Shown here one piece after another: positions 8,719 to 22,317 of a DNA stretch of 64,000 nt (its first letter is position 1; each line of letters starts with the position of its first letter). This DNA is from Panaeolus papilionaceus (taxonomy: Eukaryota; Basidiomycota; Agaricomycetes; Agaricales), in contig JADNRZ010000014.1 in assembly GCA_015501605.1 (NCBI GenBank), positions 930,001 to 994,000 on the forward strand. Direction: 5' to 3'. The notes beneath the pieces are model-generated. The model was not told where the DNA came from. It searched no databases and was given only the letters and a program-made list of their open reading frames with translations. The translations under genes were made by a program, and so were the position numbers.

Positions 8719-11690
8719 TTTAAACGTCGACGACGAAATAAGCAAAAAATGAAAATGCTGGATGCAGTTGGAGTTGATCGAAAGGGAAATACTGGGTTGA
8801 AATGGATGAGGCAATATCTACAATGGAGGTGGTCAGTGTGTCGAAAAGAAAAAGAGGAAGAATGAGGCAAAAGCAGGAAAAATGGAGATGAACCAAGGGA
8901 CGAGTTTTGGGTGGATAAATTTAGGTTTTTAGAAAATAGGAACGAGGAAAGAGAGCGAAGCAGCAGACTCACATGAACGATGGATTAGAGTATGATTTCT
9001 TTTGGTAGGTAGAGAGAGAGAAGAGAGGGAGAGGCAGACACAGCACGTGTATAGATAAAAAGGATCAAGGCAAAAGCTGGAACAAAAGCTGAAGAGTGAG
9101 AGTAGCTAGTTAGCAATGTGAAACGGTTCTGTAAGAAATAGTCAATATCAATAGGCTGATATCGTGTTGATGCCGAAAGGTGTAGCAAGAAATGCAAGGA
9201 TATCAAAATTCAAGATGCGGTGCGGGTGCTGCGATCCAGAGGAAATGCAAGATGGTTACAGTCGGTATCAAGCAGTAGTAGAGTGTACGGCAAACGATGA
9301 ATGGCGCTGAGCAAGCAAGTGCACGGTATCTGATAATGTTCGATGGTCGCACGAAAAACACGCTGGGGCAAGAAAGAGCCAGCGAGAGACTCGACAGAGG
9401 GGTAAGGGAAAGAAAAGAAAACTTGAAGCAGCAGATAGATAAAGGGCCCAGGCAGCAAGCAAGTACAACAGATACCCACGAAAAGGACCTTTGTATAGCA
9501 AAGTCCATTCAGATCAACTCAATTCAATTTCATTTCGAGGAACACTGGGGAGCGGTGACCATGAAACTGTCAACCAGCAAGACGGCCAAAGGTTACGCAG
9601 TGACAGCCATGACCAATCGCATAGCCACACAATATCCCACGCCTAGCCTGGGTCCCCACATCGAGGGCAACAAACATGGGCGATGCGATTTAGTACGAAC
9701 GCATGCAAGAAGAAATGACGTTTTGAGTTGATGTATGTATACTAAGGGAAAGCGAAGCAAGAATCGGTGGGTACAGGTAAATTGCAGAGGATTGCCTCGT
9801 GCAAGTGGCAGTGACTGCAGTTACAGCGCCTCGCATCATTCGTTCGATTGCGAATTCTAGAATTTTATTCTTGATAACTCAGCGACCGTGCATTTCGGTG
9901 TAAGAACGAACAGACTCAGACAGGAAGAAAGCCAAACCAAGCCACACCATCACCCATACATCCAAGCTTTCCTTCCTTCATCCCGTCTCATTTATTGTAC
10001 GCAATCACATATTTACATGATTCACCCTTGTGCAATCCCTTTTCCCAGTCAGCGCAATAAGAGAAGCAGCCTGAACTCAAATCTGAGGCATGAGATTGCA
10101 TGCAACACTGAACTTCTTCCATGGGTACATCCTTAAACCGACTCGCCTAATAAGCACTCTCCCATAAGATACCACCCTCTCTACGATAAGAACTACTGGG
10201 CACATCACGACTCCATATGCGGCTTTGCATGCTGAGTACTCAGGCAGCGAAAAATCGTGAGGTGTGAAGCTCAGAACATAAAGAGAGTGAAGGGAAGGGG
10301 AGGTCATGACTTGAGACTCCGACGCAGGGTGGGGGGGCAGCGAACACTCATCTCACCCCGAAGTCCACCGCGAACACTCATTGGTACCTCACACCCAAAT
10401 CGCACAAGCCCACCCCAGCCCCAACCACGCATTTGGGATTCGACATGATAGTTAAATGACGTGGGACGGGACCGGGGGGATGTGGTTCAGTCATTTCAGG
10501 TGTGGAGGTGATGGGTTGGAGGGGGGTTTGTGAGTAGAGAATAAGAATAAGGATCGCTCTTTTGTGAGAAGAGGAATGAGAATGAGTCGTTGATTATGAT
10601 AAAAGTTCTTCAGAAGGGCGAAGAAGACGAAGAGATGAGATTTACGATAAGCATGATGGTGGTGGTTAAAACACAAAAGCAGTGAGAGATGCCAAGTGAT
10701 GTTCGAGATCAAGACAGGGTTTCCGAATGCGTATATCAGCCCCTATTCACATTTTCTTTCGACAATACCACTAGAGTCAACTAAATCCATAGCTTTAGCT
10801 GAGTGAATCAAGTCTCCTGAACGTTGAGCACTTGAGCTCCTGATCAGTTGATAAGGGGATACGAGCCTCACACTCGGTTTAATCCACTAAGAACTTTGAT
10901 CTCCCCTTACATCGCTCAGTCAGCTCCACACATTGTTGTTGAGAAAACATGTTTGGAACATTATCGAAAGCATCCACCAATCTGCCATAAAATTCGATAT
11001 ACGATATGTACAATTTCTATTCCTTCAACCCATCGTTATTCGAAACCCTACTCGTATGACATCTAATTGGACTCTGTCAAGCGCTTCATTTCCCTGCCAG
11101 CTGCCAGCTCGCCCTGGCCGTTATTCTCCGCCTTGCAATACATCGCCAGACATTGAACTCCTTTCAACGCGTCCACCATAAAGGCTGGCACACCTCCATT
11201 CGTGATATTCTGTCGACACTGCTCTACAACTTCTCCTACACTGTTATAGAACTGCTTCAGCAGTGAAACCCGGATGTAGTGACCCCACTCAGGACCAGCA
11301 GGAGTCACAACCTGCTCCGTTGCCGCCGTTAAACCAAGACGATTCCTAGCAAACAACGGCTCTTCAACTCGAATGGTTACCCTGAGCTTGAGCAGGTCCT
11401 TTATGATAAAACAGGGTGGATGGGAGCATCTCGTGGGGTCGTGCTTTCCATGATGATCCTCCCAGATCTGGAGGTCATGCCGGAGTCTGTCTATATAGTG
11501 AGCCACTTGGACAGCGGAAGCATTTATAGCTGCCTCCTGGGTCCGCTTAGCCTCGAGAGCTGCTAGTTGTTGTTGAGCATGCGTCTTGGTCTCCTGACGA
11601 CTCTCTTCGAAGACCTTCTGGATCATGTTTTGCATCTCTGCAATAGAGGCTGGGGGTAGACGTCGTGGAGACCCGTCTTTATTGCCGAGA
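8581..11690. repeat. Tandem duplication, unit 2 (blocks A'-B'-C')
   Basis: Second copy of the 3.8-8.6 kb unit, lacking blocks x and y. A' supplies the 5' end and upstream region of the chimeric gene, B' is intergenic, and C' contains the intact parent gene. No gene is supported between about 8,720 and 11,060. Confidence 0.85.
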
Positions 11691-11725
11691 TGAGAAGCAG
11701 ATGTAGTGCGTTCTTTGTCAGGCAT
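11063..11725 (-). CDS. Hypothetical protein, intact parent of the chimeric gene (220 aa)
   Basis: Intronless frame MPDKERTTSA to EMKRLTESN. A basic SPRR motif is followed by a helical, Gln/Glu-rich stretch (about residues 25-80), a Cys/His segment (TRCSHPPCF) and helical C-terminal two-thirds. No signal peptide or membrane segment. Family not recognised. It has its own core promoter: a TATA box about 100 bp upstream. From the NKDGSPRR motif onward the chimeric gene at 7.9 kb is its near-identical copy, so this is the ancestral form; function unknown. Confidence 0.6.
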   Translation of the reverse strand: MPDKERTTSASHLGNKDGSPRRLPPASIAEMQNMIQKVFEESRQETKTHAQQQLAALEAKRTQEAAINASAVQVAHYIDRLRHDLQIWEDHHGKHDPTRCSHPPCFIIKDLLKLRVTIRVEEPLFARNRLGLTAATEQVVTPAGPEWGHYIRVSLLKQFYNSVGEVVEQCRQNITNGGVPAFMVDALKGVQCLAMYCKAENNGQGELAAGREMKRLTESN

Positions 11726-11820
11726 GATGTTGGTTGGGTGGACAGAAAATTTGGTGTTCGGGTGTGTTGTGCTCTTTAATAGTTGGGGAGGATAGTGAAA
11801 ATTCGTGTATAGCAGCAGTC

Positions 11821-11828
11821 TTTTTATA
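11821..11828 (-). promoter_or_regulatory. TATA box of the 11.1-kb gene
   Basis: TATAAAAA on the minus strand, about 97 bp before the ATG at 11,725. The chimeric copy lacks it because the duplication breakpoint lies downstream. Confidence 0.5.
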
Positions 11829-11899
11829 CCATTTGCAGAAGCGTAATAGCATCAGTGCATTGCATGAGGCACTGACGCCTTGAAGTTGGCATTGTCTAA

Positions 11900-13200
11900 C
11901 CAATGCACACTGCGCTTGAAAGAAATCTCAAAATGCGCAGGTGCACAAAGGGCCGTGGGTCAAGCGGCGAGCGCTTGTGGACATCAATCAACGACGCAAG
12001 CGTTGCACAAACACAGATCTACGATACAGGCTCGAAAAAGCAGCGAGCGGTTTAAGGAGCGGGGTCCTGGTCACTCTTTCACTCTTTTTTGTTCTACAAG
12101 TGGCCAGGAGTATTGTCTGATACGACTGAACGAGACGAGGGCCTACGAACTGGTAGGTCAAAAATCTTATATATCTACCACCCCGAGCTGTGTTAATTGA
12201 TTTGTCATGATACTCGTGCTCCTGAGGAGAGAGTGGAGAGGAACATAGGCATATTTGAACCATTTTTCGCTGAAGTTAATACCAATGGGGGCGTGGCCTA
12301 GATCCGTTTCTAATAGTTTACACAATCACTCTGGACGTCAACTAAGACATTTTCATCCAGGGAAGACTGGTGTAGACATAATGGAACTGGTTGTCCGACT
12401 GACGTTCCTAAAGCTTTTACATGACGATCCATTGGCATATTCACAGATCTCCTGTTGCGGCGAGCGTGTGCTTCGTGTCCATGATGGGCGTTCGAACGTT
12501 CAACATTCAAAGTCAGAATCCCACAAGAAACGATTGCGTGGAGTGGTCATTCGTTCGCACGCTAAACATTTGCCCCTATGTTGCAATGCCTGCGCCTTCT
12601 TTGCCTCTGAGCAAGTCACCTCTATGCTCGCGCCACTTTCTATCAAATTTTATCTCGGTCTCATTGAATTCATTAACTCGTGGCAATTATATGTATAGAA
12701 CGCCAGCCCGTATAACTCAATTCCCACTCAGATATCATGATCATGTGTGAAGTACAACAATGGAAGACCCGTGGCTATCGGGTAAAACTGAATAGCGAGA
12801 AGGTAGATGAGACCTCGCTATATTCGTGAGTGCGAGAACAGCAACTAGACGAAAGGTACAGAACACGGTAATAAGCTAAGGTACGTGAATGCGGTATCTA
12901 CATTTATATATAAACATGATAATGTGAAAGGACGAGTGTCGTCCTTACATACAATTGAGCTGCTGACTCAGGTCTGGTGACAGCACAAAGCCAGCTGCAA
13001 AGACTTCGAATGATCAGGTGGCCCCATCCACACTTCGATGTTGGGCGTCTATCGGCTAATCAGCTTAATCGATTTCTAAGTTTCAATCCGGTAAATGTGT
13101 TCCTGTGAGCAAATATCTCTCTAAATGGTCCTGCATGAGATGAGACGCCCAATCTTGATTCCTGTTCTGTGTCACCGCAGCCGGTATGTGACTGTGGCCA
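11900..13200. other. Intergenic region, no supported gene
   Basis: Short open frames occur on both strands, but none shows a domain, a conserved partner or a coherent splice model. No tRNA fold or repeat was seen. Confidence 0.5.
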
Positions 13201-13204
13201 ACAG

Positions 13205-13211
13205 TATATAA
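13205..13211 (+). promoter_or_regulatory. TATA box of BTB gene 1
   Basis: TATATAA about 70 bp before the ATG at 13,279. Its position favours that ATG over the one at 13,222, which lies only 11 bp downstream of the box. Confidence 0.5.
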
Positions 13212-13278
13212 TTTGGCACCCATGTTTGAGGAAGACGAACCTGAGCTGCTCGTCCTTGTACAGTACCCGACCCATACC

Positions 13279-14510
13279 ATGACTGACTCTGAGACAGCTA
13301 CCCTAAATCCAGGCCTTGACACCACCAACGAACATGAATCCATCCTCGAGTCATCCACTGGCACGTCAACCATCGTCGAGAATGTTGAGTCGAAATTCGC
13401 ACCAAGCACCCGGTTCTTCTTTGATACAATTGACTTTGTGGTGAGCGCTTATCCGGACATCGCTTGATCGATGAACCAGAATCTGCCACCTTTTCTAACG
13501 TGGTGTCACATTGCATTACCAGGTCGAGAAAAGGCTGTTTCGAGTACCTAGGATTGCGTTCGAAGGTCGAGAGGGAAGCCCATTCGCAGCAGCGGCGGGT
13601 CTTCAGTCAGAAGGAGCTAATCAAACACTCGAGGGAGGTCCGACCAATCCCGTCCATCTCCCAGTGAGCAAGAAGGACTTCGACGGCTTGTGTCAAGTTC
13701 TTTTCCGAACCATGTAAGCTCGAACTTCATGGCTTTTCTCTATCTGAAGTAGCTTACTCGCCCGATAGTGCACCAGGTGCTTCCACTAAAGTTTGGAAAG
13801 AAGAATGGAAGAGTGCCATGCGACTTGCAAATATGTGGAATTTTAAAGATGTGAGTGCCTCAACCGAGTCTGTGCGCCGCTGAAAAATCTTCTTCCACGT
13901 GCTCAACTCCAACAAACTTCCTTTCCCGTAGATCAGAAAGCAAGCAAAGACTGCTTTGAATGCTAGCATCGTCGACGCGCAAGAGCTCATAATATGTGGT
14001 CGAGAGCCAAAGGTGTCCGAATGGTTCCGTCGTGGAGGCAACATGATAGCCACATCCAGTAAACGATTCCATCCCATCAATTCAGAATATGCGAAAAGTC
14101 TCGGGATCGAAACTGCATCGAAACTTCTATTCCTACAATTGGAGTACTACAGGGACCCTGATCGCAATTTTACAATCTCTCCCACGACTTGGATCAATTG
14201 GCTTACAAAAATCAACACGGGGGTCGCAGTGGATTGCCCGAACTGCAAAACACACGGCCGGCTATGTCACGACGATGTGTTCGCTGACGGAGAGGCGGAT
14301 GCTTGGAAGGACGCAAAAGTGTTTCCGCTACACACCTATGCAAGGGCTTGTACGATGAACAGCGGCTCATCCCAAGCTTTGACACGATCCCTCCGGAAAA
14401 TTGACAAGACGGTCGTCAATCGTGCTGCAGATAAATTAAAGAAGGCATTCGAGAAAGAATTCGAATCCGAGTTGAAAGAGATTGAACGCGACGAGGAATG
14501 CTATGACTAA
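13279..14510 (+). CDS. BTB/POZ domain protein 1 (337 aa)
   Basis: Exons 13279-13440, 13523-13713, 13769-13850 and 13932-14510 join in frame (1,014 nt). The BTB core is clear: FFFDTIDFVV, VEKRLFRVPRIAFEGREGSPF, then DFDGLCQVLF, EEWKSAMRLANMWNFKDIR and a BACK-like helical tail with TASKLLFLQLEYYRDPD. A CPNCKTHGRLCHDDV Cys/His segment follows and the C-terminus is Lys/Glu rich. BTB domains mediate dimerisation and often recruit cullin-3 ligases; the substrate here is unknown. Three introns sit at the same places as in the neighbouring BTB gene, with an identical 82-nt exon 3, so the two are tandem duplicates that have diverged. Confidence 0.8.
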
Positions 14511-14519
14511 AGCAACGGA

Positions 14520-15190
14520 TTCAACATTACATGTTACAGTGGTCGTCCGTCTGTAGACATATTGGTAGCGGGCAATAATAAATTCCGTGTGTACGATATA
14601 TGATTGACCTTCGTTTGGCCAAACCTGAGTTCGAAGTCTTCGCTAAGGAGACTCGAGTAAAAATGAAGTAAATTTGAGTTTCCTTTGTTGTTACATTGTT
14701 TATCGTTGAGGGGAAAGGCCTCCGAATGTCACAAACAACGACCCAGCCGTTTTTTCTCGCCTTCTTTATCTGGTGATTTAGTGCTGTGACCGACGTCGCA
14801 GCATAGCCACAGCCCTCGAAGGCTTTTGAATTATTGCAAAAATCGGATTTCCTAGTGAAATACCATGAAATATGAGGTTCACTAACAGACAAGCAGGTCG
14901 GTGTACTAGGAGTGCTTGATGAGAGTATTGCAAAATCTGGCAATGTTAGGGTGTACATTCGGAATCCAGCCTTCATCAAAGGGGTATCATTGAGTACCGA
15001 TACGCAGCCGAACACTGAAAGGTTGAACCGAGCAAAATCCAGCTATGCGGTTCTGGTCAACAGCACTCTAGATCAATTATATATTTCGTGAACATCGAAT
15101 TCAAGGGTTGACGTTGGCTGCCGAACACAGCAGCCTTCAAGTTCGGAACCTTCAGTTATGAACGCCTCATGGACAAATCGCAGCGAAGGG
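14520..15190. other. Intergenic region between BTB genes
   Basis: Holds an open frame on the minus strand (14,527-15,015) with no recognisable features; I do not call it a gene. The BTB2 promoter lies at its right end. Confidence 0.4.
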
Positions 15191-15201
15191 GTCCAATCTC
15201 A

Positions 15202-15209
15202 TATATAAG
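15202..15209 (+). promoter_or_regulatory. TATA box of BTB gene 2
   Basis: TATATAAG about 58 bp before the ATG at 15,260. Confidence 0.55.
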
Positions 15210-15259
15210 ATACGCCCACTGGCTCAGACTTCGTTCGCTTTCTCACCCATCACACCACA

Positions 15260-16343
15260 ATGGACAACACGCAGCCAGACACAGCAGCTCGAAGTATCCG
15301 GCGCCACCCTACGTTTTTCATGGAACAATTATATGTACAGGTAGAACCTTTCGTGATAAACTACGTCTTTCGCCCACACATTCCATTTTTCATGTAGGTA
15401 CAAGACACTCTATTCCAAATTCCACGTGTAGCATTTGAAGGACGGGAAGACAGCCCATTCGCAGATGCCGCATCACTGCCCACTCAACATGACCCGAACA
15501 CAGTGGCTGAGGGCAGCACTGCTGATAAGCCCGTCATTCTGCCTGTCGAGGTCAGCGATTTTGAGAGTCTGTTACATGTGATGTATGCATCTGGTTTATT
15601 GTAAGCCTCGCCTGCCCTTGATCATTCTCATTCCCGTCCTTCTCACAATGAGTCCAGGATTCCCAACTACCCATCTGACATTTCAAACGATCAATGGAAA
15701 GGTGCCTTGCGCCTCGCCATGCTCTGGAACTTCGATGATGTGAGGTCATCTTTTAATACTCTCATCTTATTTCTACACTAAGCTCAGACCCTCATTTCAC
15801 CACTGTCTCCAGATTCGCACCAAAGCTATCAAAGCTCTCGAGACCAACACAATCACAGACCCCATCGAGCGCATCTCCATAGCCCGCGAGTTCCATATCC
15901 GGAGCTGCCTCATCTCAGGCTACGGAGAGCTGATTACAGGTCCTGCAGACGCGCTGAAACCAAGGGGCTGTGCAGCGACGCTTGGTTGGGAGGCACTTGC
16001 TCTTATATACTATGCCCGAAATGAGTACGGGACTGGGCCATCGCAGGATCCTGCGAATTTAGCAGAGTACCTCAATAGCGGAAACAGCGGTATAGGGTAC
16101 AAGTGCCGTTCGTGTCCTGAGCGCTATCGTACTGTTCCGGTATATGGCGGTGGTTACACTAAAATTATAGAACATACGGAACACCGTATTGGAGCATACT
16201 GTGAGAAGCTCGGGGTAACAATATCCTTCTTCCAAGCTGCTCAACCGGAATGCAAAAGCACTGGGCTCGGCGTCAATCCCCCATCACTAATATCCCTCGT
16301 GGAGCGCATTTTTGCGGACGAATTGGCAGGAATGGATGCTTGA
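15260..16343 (+). CDS. BTB/POZ domain protein 2 (298 aa)
   Basis: Exons 15260-15340, 15398-15600, 15658-15739 and 15813-16343 (897 nt). Starts MDNTQPDTAARSIRRHPTFF, a short N-terminus directly on the BTB fold. Core motifs: VQDTLFQIPRVAFEGREDSP, DFESLLHVMY, QWKGALRLAMLWNFDDIRTK, and ERISIAREFHIRSCLISGYG. The C-terminal third contains YKCRSCPERY, a Cys pair like that of BTB1. No single exon makes this gene obvious; it appears only when spliced. Likely a protein-interaction adaptor; partner unknown. Confidence 0.8.
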
Positions 16344-17240
16344 TGTGGATTAGTACCCCAAATGCGCAATTGTAGATCCCCCGTTTGCTACTATTTACTA
16401 TTACTTAGACATTGTATGCCTGTACAAATTCGTGTGATACGAGGAACTGCGCGTTTTTACGCAACCCCAAGTCACGGCAGAACCGCAGTGCGCTAGTAGC
16501 CATAGTGTGCACTATGAAATCTTACACCATCCAGGCTTCAATTGCACAGGATGCACCTCATCTGCGGAATCAGCACGACTGAACATTGCTGTTTAGCTTT
16601 GCCACAAGGGATTCCCAATCACAAGCGAATACTCACACCCACTGCTTTTATCGAGTCTATGTCATCGTAGGCCTGCGGTGATGAGGCTGTCGATATTGTT
16701 TTTGACCACATTCGGTGTAACTGATCCCCGAAATCCTATCTACCCGACAAACGCATATGACATCATCCTCATCAAAAGAACCACTCATGCAATGTGGTCG
16801 CTTGGCACACTGGACTGCTAATCTTACGGTGCTCCTATGATATCTCGGTCCCCTGATAACCGCAATCTACTGACATCTGACGCGTTTTGTATGAATTATG
16901 AACAACTGTTATCAGAGACAGCGCGTGCTCATGTTGCATTCTCTGGGACTGACCAGGCTATCGCGTGTATCGTTCAAGTCTTATGATAACATGATTCAAA
17001 GCTCATGTGGGACATAATGCATCTGTCTATTGGTTGATTGTGTGATGGTTGTATACCACCAAACTCCTGTCCTTCATCTTTGGCAGGTTGCATCGAGGCG
17101 TCGTATTGTTTGGCGTTTTAGGAAAGGTTTTCATATAACTAACAATTTCGAGTTGGTCTTGGCACGAATGCAGCCCTTGATTCATCAAGCAGCTGATGAT
17201 CCCTTTTGATGCACCTCTGAGTACCTTCGCAATAAGGTAT
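16344..17240. other. Intergenic region, no supported gene
   Basis: About 900 bp between BTB2 and the protease promoter segment. No open frame with coding character, no repeat and no RNA gene seen. Confidence 0.5.
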
Positions 17241-17630
17241 TTCTATCCAGGATATACTAGATATCGGGTTATGTCCGTCGAAATTTGGAATGCGACGCAG
17301 CCACCATAGTGCACATACACTGTCCTTGAAGCATCGAGAGGACGATATCCACCTTTCTTCATGATTATCAACACTGACGACGTGATACCAGCGGAAGATT
17401 GCGTTCGTATTCTTTCACCATCAAAAAAGGACAACCATGCTGCCTCTTGCTTCTTGTTTCCTTTCAAAAAAATGATTACTATGGAACATCCACGCCCAAT
17501 TAGTCAACAACTTCTGAGTCAGGCGTCGAAGCACTCAGACGCACGAAACCTCTGGCATTGCCTTCTTCTTCACCATATGCACTTTCTCTTGGCCCTCAAA
17601 CAACAAAATAATACTGTATATTACAGGGCG

Positions 17631-17638
17631 TATAAATA
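17631..17638 (+). promoter_or_regulatory. TATA box of the subtilisin gene
   Basis: TATAAATA 84 bp before the ATG. The surrounding 17,251-17,660 segment is the one duplicated at 0.9-1.3 kb. Confidence 0.65.
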
Positions 17639-17721
17639 TGATGCATTAACTCTGAAGTTCGACACCCTTCTTCGAAGAGTAACATCGGTCTTCAGTTTCT
17701 AGCTTCTAACCTACGCTCAAC

Positions 17722-19493
<1,772 letters not shown>

Positions 19494-19798
19494 GCAAATG
19501 CAGAGGTACTCAAAGTGTATACATACTATGTATAGCATAACTCCAAAATGAATTTTTTATTGGTTTTAATATGACATTGAGAGAAAACCATTTGCCAAGT
19601 ACGCGAGCGCCAAGTATCGTTTTTCAGATCCGCGGCGCTTAACCCCTGGAAATACTCCTGTGTAGATGTGTCCTGAAAGCTCATACCTCGACGTCTGTAA
19701 TTATATTGTGAATGATGCAATGATTAAGAATTGAATGAGACTGACATGTAGAAATCACGGGTATAGTCACCGATCGATCATTGACTTCCAATGAATCC

Positions 19799-21499
19799 TT
19801 ATACGATCCTCGTGCCTAATGTTGCCTGCAGTTAATACTACTCAAATGTATCACTAAGGTGGAACATACGTTTAGAGAGGCCATCAGGAAATTCGCGTAT
19901 AGCTTTGCCAGCATGACGCTGAAGACATAGTTTCTGTAAGATGGAATCAGCGTGAATACGGACCTTTGATTAATAGATGAACCAACGTTGAATTGGTGTC
20001 CTGGAGACAGCATACGAATTAGGTGCTGACGATCTAAAGGACCTGAAAATTTTGACGTACAGGGAGCACTCGTAACGTTACAAGACACACAACAGCGAAA
20101 ATGGCACTATTGTTATGCATATTGAATCTAGGTGAGCCCTTGGGGTCGTGTAGAATAATTGAAGCGTGTTACATAGCGATTCCCGTTTGCATTGTCACTA
20201 ACAGAAGTCAGCTATTATTAATGTTTAGACAAAAAGTCGATAAGGTGTAACAGACGTGTGATAATTTTCGTCAGGATTAAATCCATATTCCGCATCCCAG
20301 TTTTCCGTCTGTACTGTATACAATACGAACCGTTAACCCCCTGTTGTGCGAAAGCAAATACAACCAGCACTTACTAGTGTCCAAGATAATGCTCCTGACA
20401 TGACAAGGTCACAGGCAGCTGCCGAAATCATCCACACAAGCACGAACATATGGGTCGCATGCGGTGCCTCTGCGAATAATTGAAATAGCTGTGTTCGAAT
20501 ACCAGTCGCGATACCACCCGCTGGGAAGGGGTTTGAAAATAAATTTGTCGTATAAGAAAACGAAGCGAACCAAATGATATGACAGAAAGTAGGCAGATGA
20601 AGAGCGGGAGATAGACAGATTGTTGGATGAGTCTTATTCTCCATGCGACCATGAATTGTATGGGTGTTGAAATTAATACCTGTAGCACCAGGAGCTTTAT
20701 TGGTGTTCAGGGTACATACTGACAGGCGGCGTCCACTTACTGTCACAATGGGTACTGATAATAGAGAGTCTATGAACAGGATTAAGAGTAGATTCGGACA
20801 ACATACCAACTGGGATGACTACAAGGAAGAGTAAGCGATAGTGAAAAGACGAAGGTTAGGTGATCATATCTTACATGTAGGGTATTTCTGCAACGACCTA
20901 TTTTGGCCTAAGGTTGCGTCAGCGGGTTTGAAGCATGCTGTCGCAGAAACATTATCACCATAATCCAGAACAAGGGCTTCATACACGATGTGTGTGCTGA
21001 AGGCCGTATGCAAACTCTCCGCAACACAAATGTAGAACACCTGCTTTGGTTGATTAGCGCATCTCGTCTAGGTGACATTATACAGGGGGAAGTAACTCGC
21101 GAGACATACCAACCACTTCAGATATTTCCGGTCACTAAGATGGCGAGAAAAAATTCGTTGGTCGTCGAACATGGTAAATTCACGGATTCACGTACTTTTG
21201 GAATGTGATGTAATAATGGTAGACCTAGATAGCACGACATCAATGCCGATCGCACTTGTGATGAAACCATCTGGGCCACCTGTGTATAGAGCACCTAAAT
21301 TATGTGGTCAGAAAAAGGAGACAAGACACAAGTTGGAACATGAACATGAACGCACCCCCTGCAGAATGAAACTGAACATCGTACCGAGCAGCAGGGGCCC
21401 TAGCCTAGGCTTGTGTTAGTGGTTACCTTTCCGAGAGGGTGTGGGATAGACGCACAAAAGGTTCGCAGATGGTGTAGACGGTCCCAGATCGCTGTTCAT
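19799..21499 (-). CDS. DUF6534 family multi-pass membrane protein 1
   Basis: About 15 exons. Well supported: 21456-21499, 21356-21404, 21280-21294 (15 nt), 21196-21224, 21110-21134, 20875-21040, 20571-20679, 20375-20520, 20256-20313, 20173-20197, 20061-20106, 19870-19933, 19799-19825. Exons near 20,741-20,809 and 19,950-20,040 have uncertain edges. Motifs in order: GPLLLGTMFSFILQG (TM1), AESLHTAFSTHIVYEALVLD, STPIQFMVAWRIR, HMFVLVWMISAAACDL, KTGMRNMDLILTKII, TMQTGIA, NYVFSVMLAKLYANFL. About seven membrane helices, DUF6534 in the C-terminal half. Exon sizes match the paralog at 26.6 kb nearly one for one. Family function unknown; receptor-like by topology. Confidence 0.75.
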
Positions 21500-22317
21500 C
21501 CTATCTTATGTCAGGGAAGCTGGGAGGAATCGACACTTCCTTTGATACATCATGTTCAGAATAAAACGGCATAAAAAAGCCGAAGCATACGGAACACTTG
21601 AAGAGAAACGGGAAAAGTGAACTGATCGTGAAGATTAAGTGATCATAATCAGCCCTATGTGTTCCAAAATTAGCTGCAATCTATTACCTGTCAGATACGA
21701 AGGAAGCCTCTCCGGGGATGAACGGGGGCGAAACAGGGGTGCGTACTTCCAGAAGTGGGCGTTGGTTTTCGATGACGGAATCCAAAAGGCCATCTTCTGT
21801 TCACCAGCTCGGTTGCGTGGTGAACCACTTACACGGTCAGCTAGGCTATGAGTGCAATGTCGGCCAATCGGAAAGGCATCCTGCATTTCTGCGCCAGAGA
21901 TGAGGCAGGCTAAGAAGCAACCCAGGACCCGTGGAACCAATTATCGCAGCGTGTTGAGCTATATTTAACCATTGATAATTTTTTAGGGTTTGCAAAGTAC
22001 TCAATAGAATCCTTGTTGCCGTTGTATTGGAAGTGCGACGGCTATGGTGTCTGTTAAATTGGCAGTCCTCCGTATCCAACATGGAATGGGCGGAACTTAC
22101 TTAGCTGCTAGTCATCGGTGCACTCGGAGAACTTGCCAGTCTGCTTCGATGATGCAAAATTGCCTGTAACACACTAATCTTCCGTGTTTTCATCGCTCAA
22201 TAAAGGTCAAAATCACTAAAATTCGTCGCGCATAATCTACACAGCTTTTTTCAATCATACTGCGATAACATCCTATAAATCAGATTGCGTTAGAGAATAA
22301 AAAGAAACGAAGGTTGG
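21500..22317. other. Intergenic region between DUF6534 genes
   Basis: No gene, repeat or RNA signal that I can support. Confidence 0.4.

Noticed and set aside
12255..12750. Plus-strand frames of up to 147 codons
   Set aside because: No domain, no splice support, two overlapping frames equally open.
14527..15015. 162-codon minus-strand frame between the BTB genes
   Set aside because: Composition is not gene-like and it has no relation to its neighbours.
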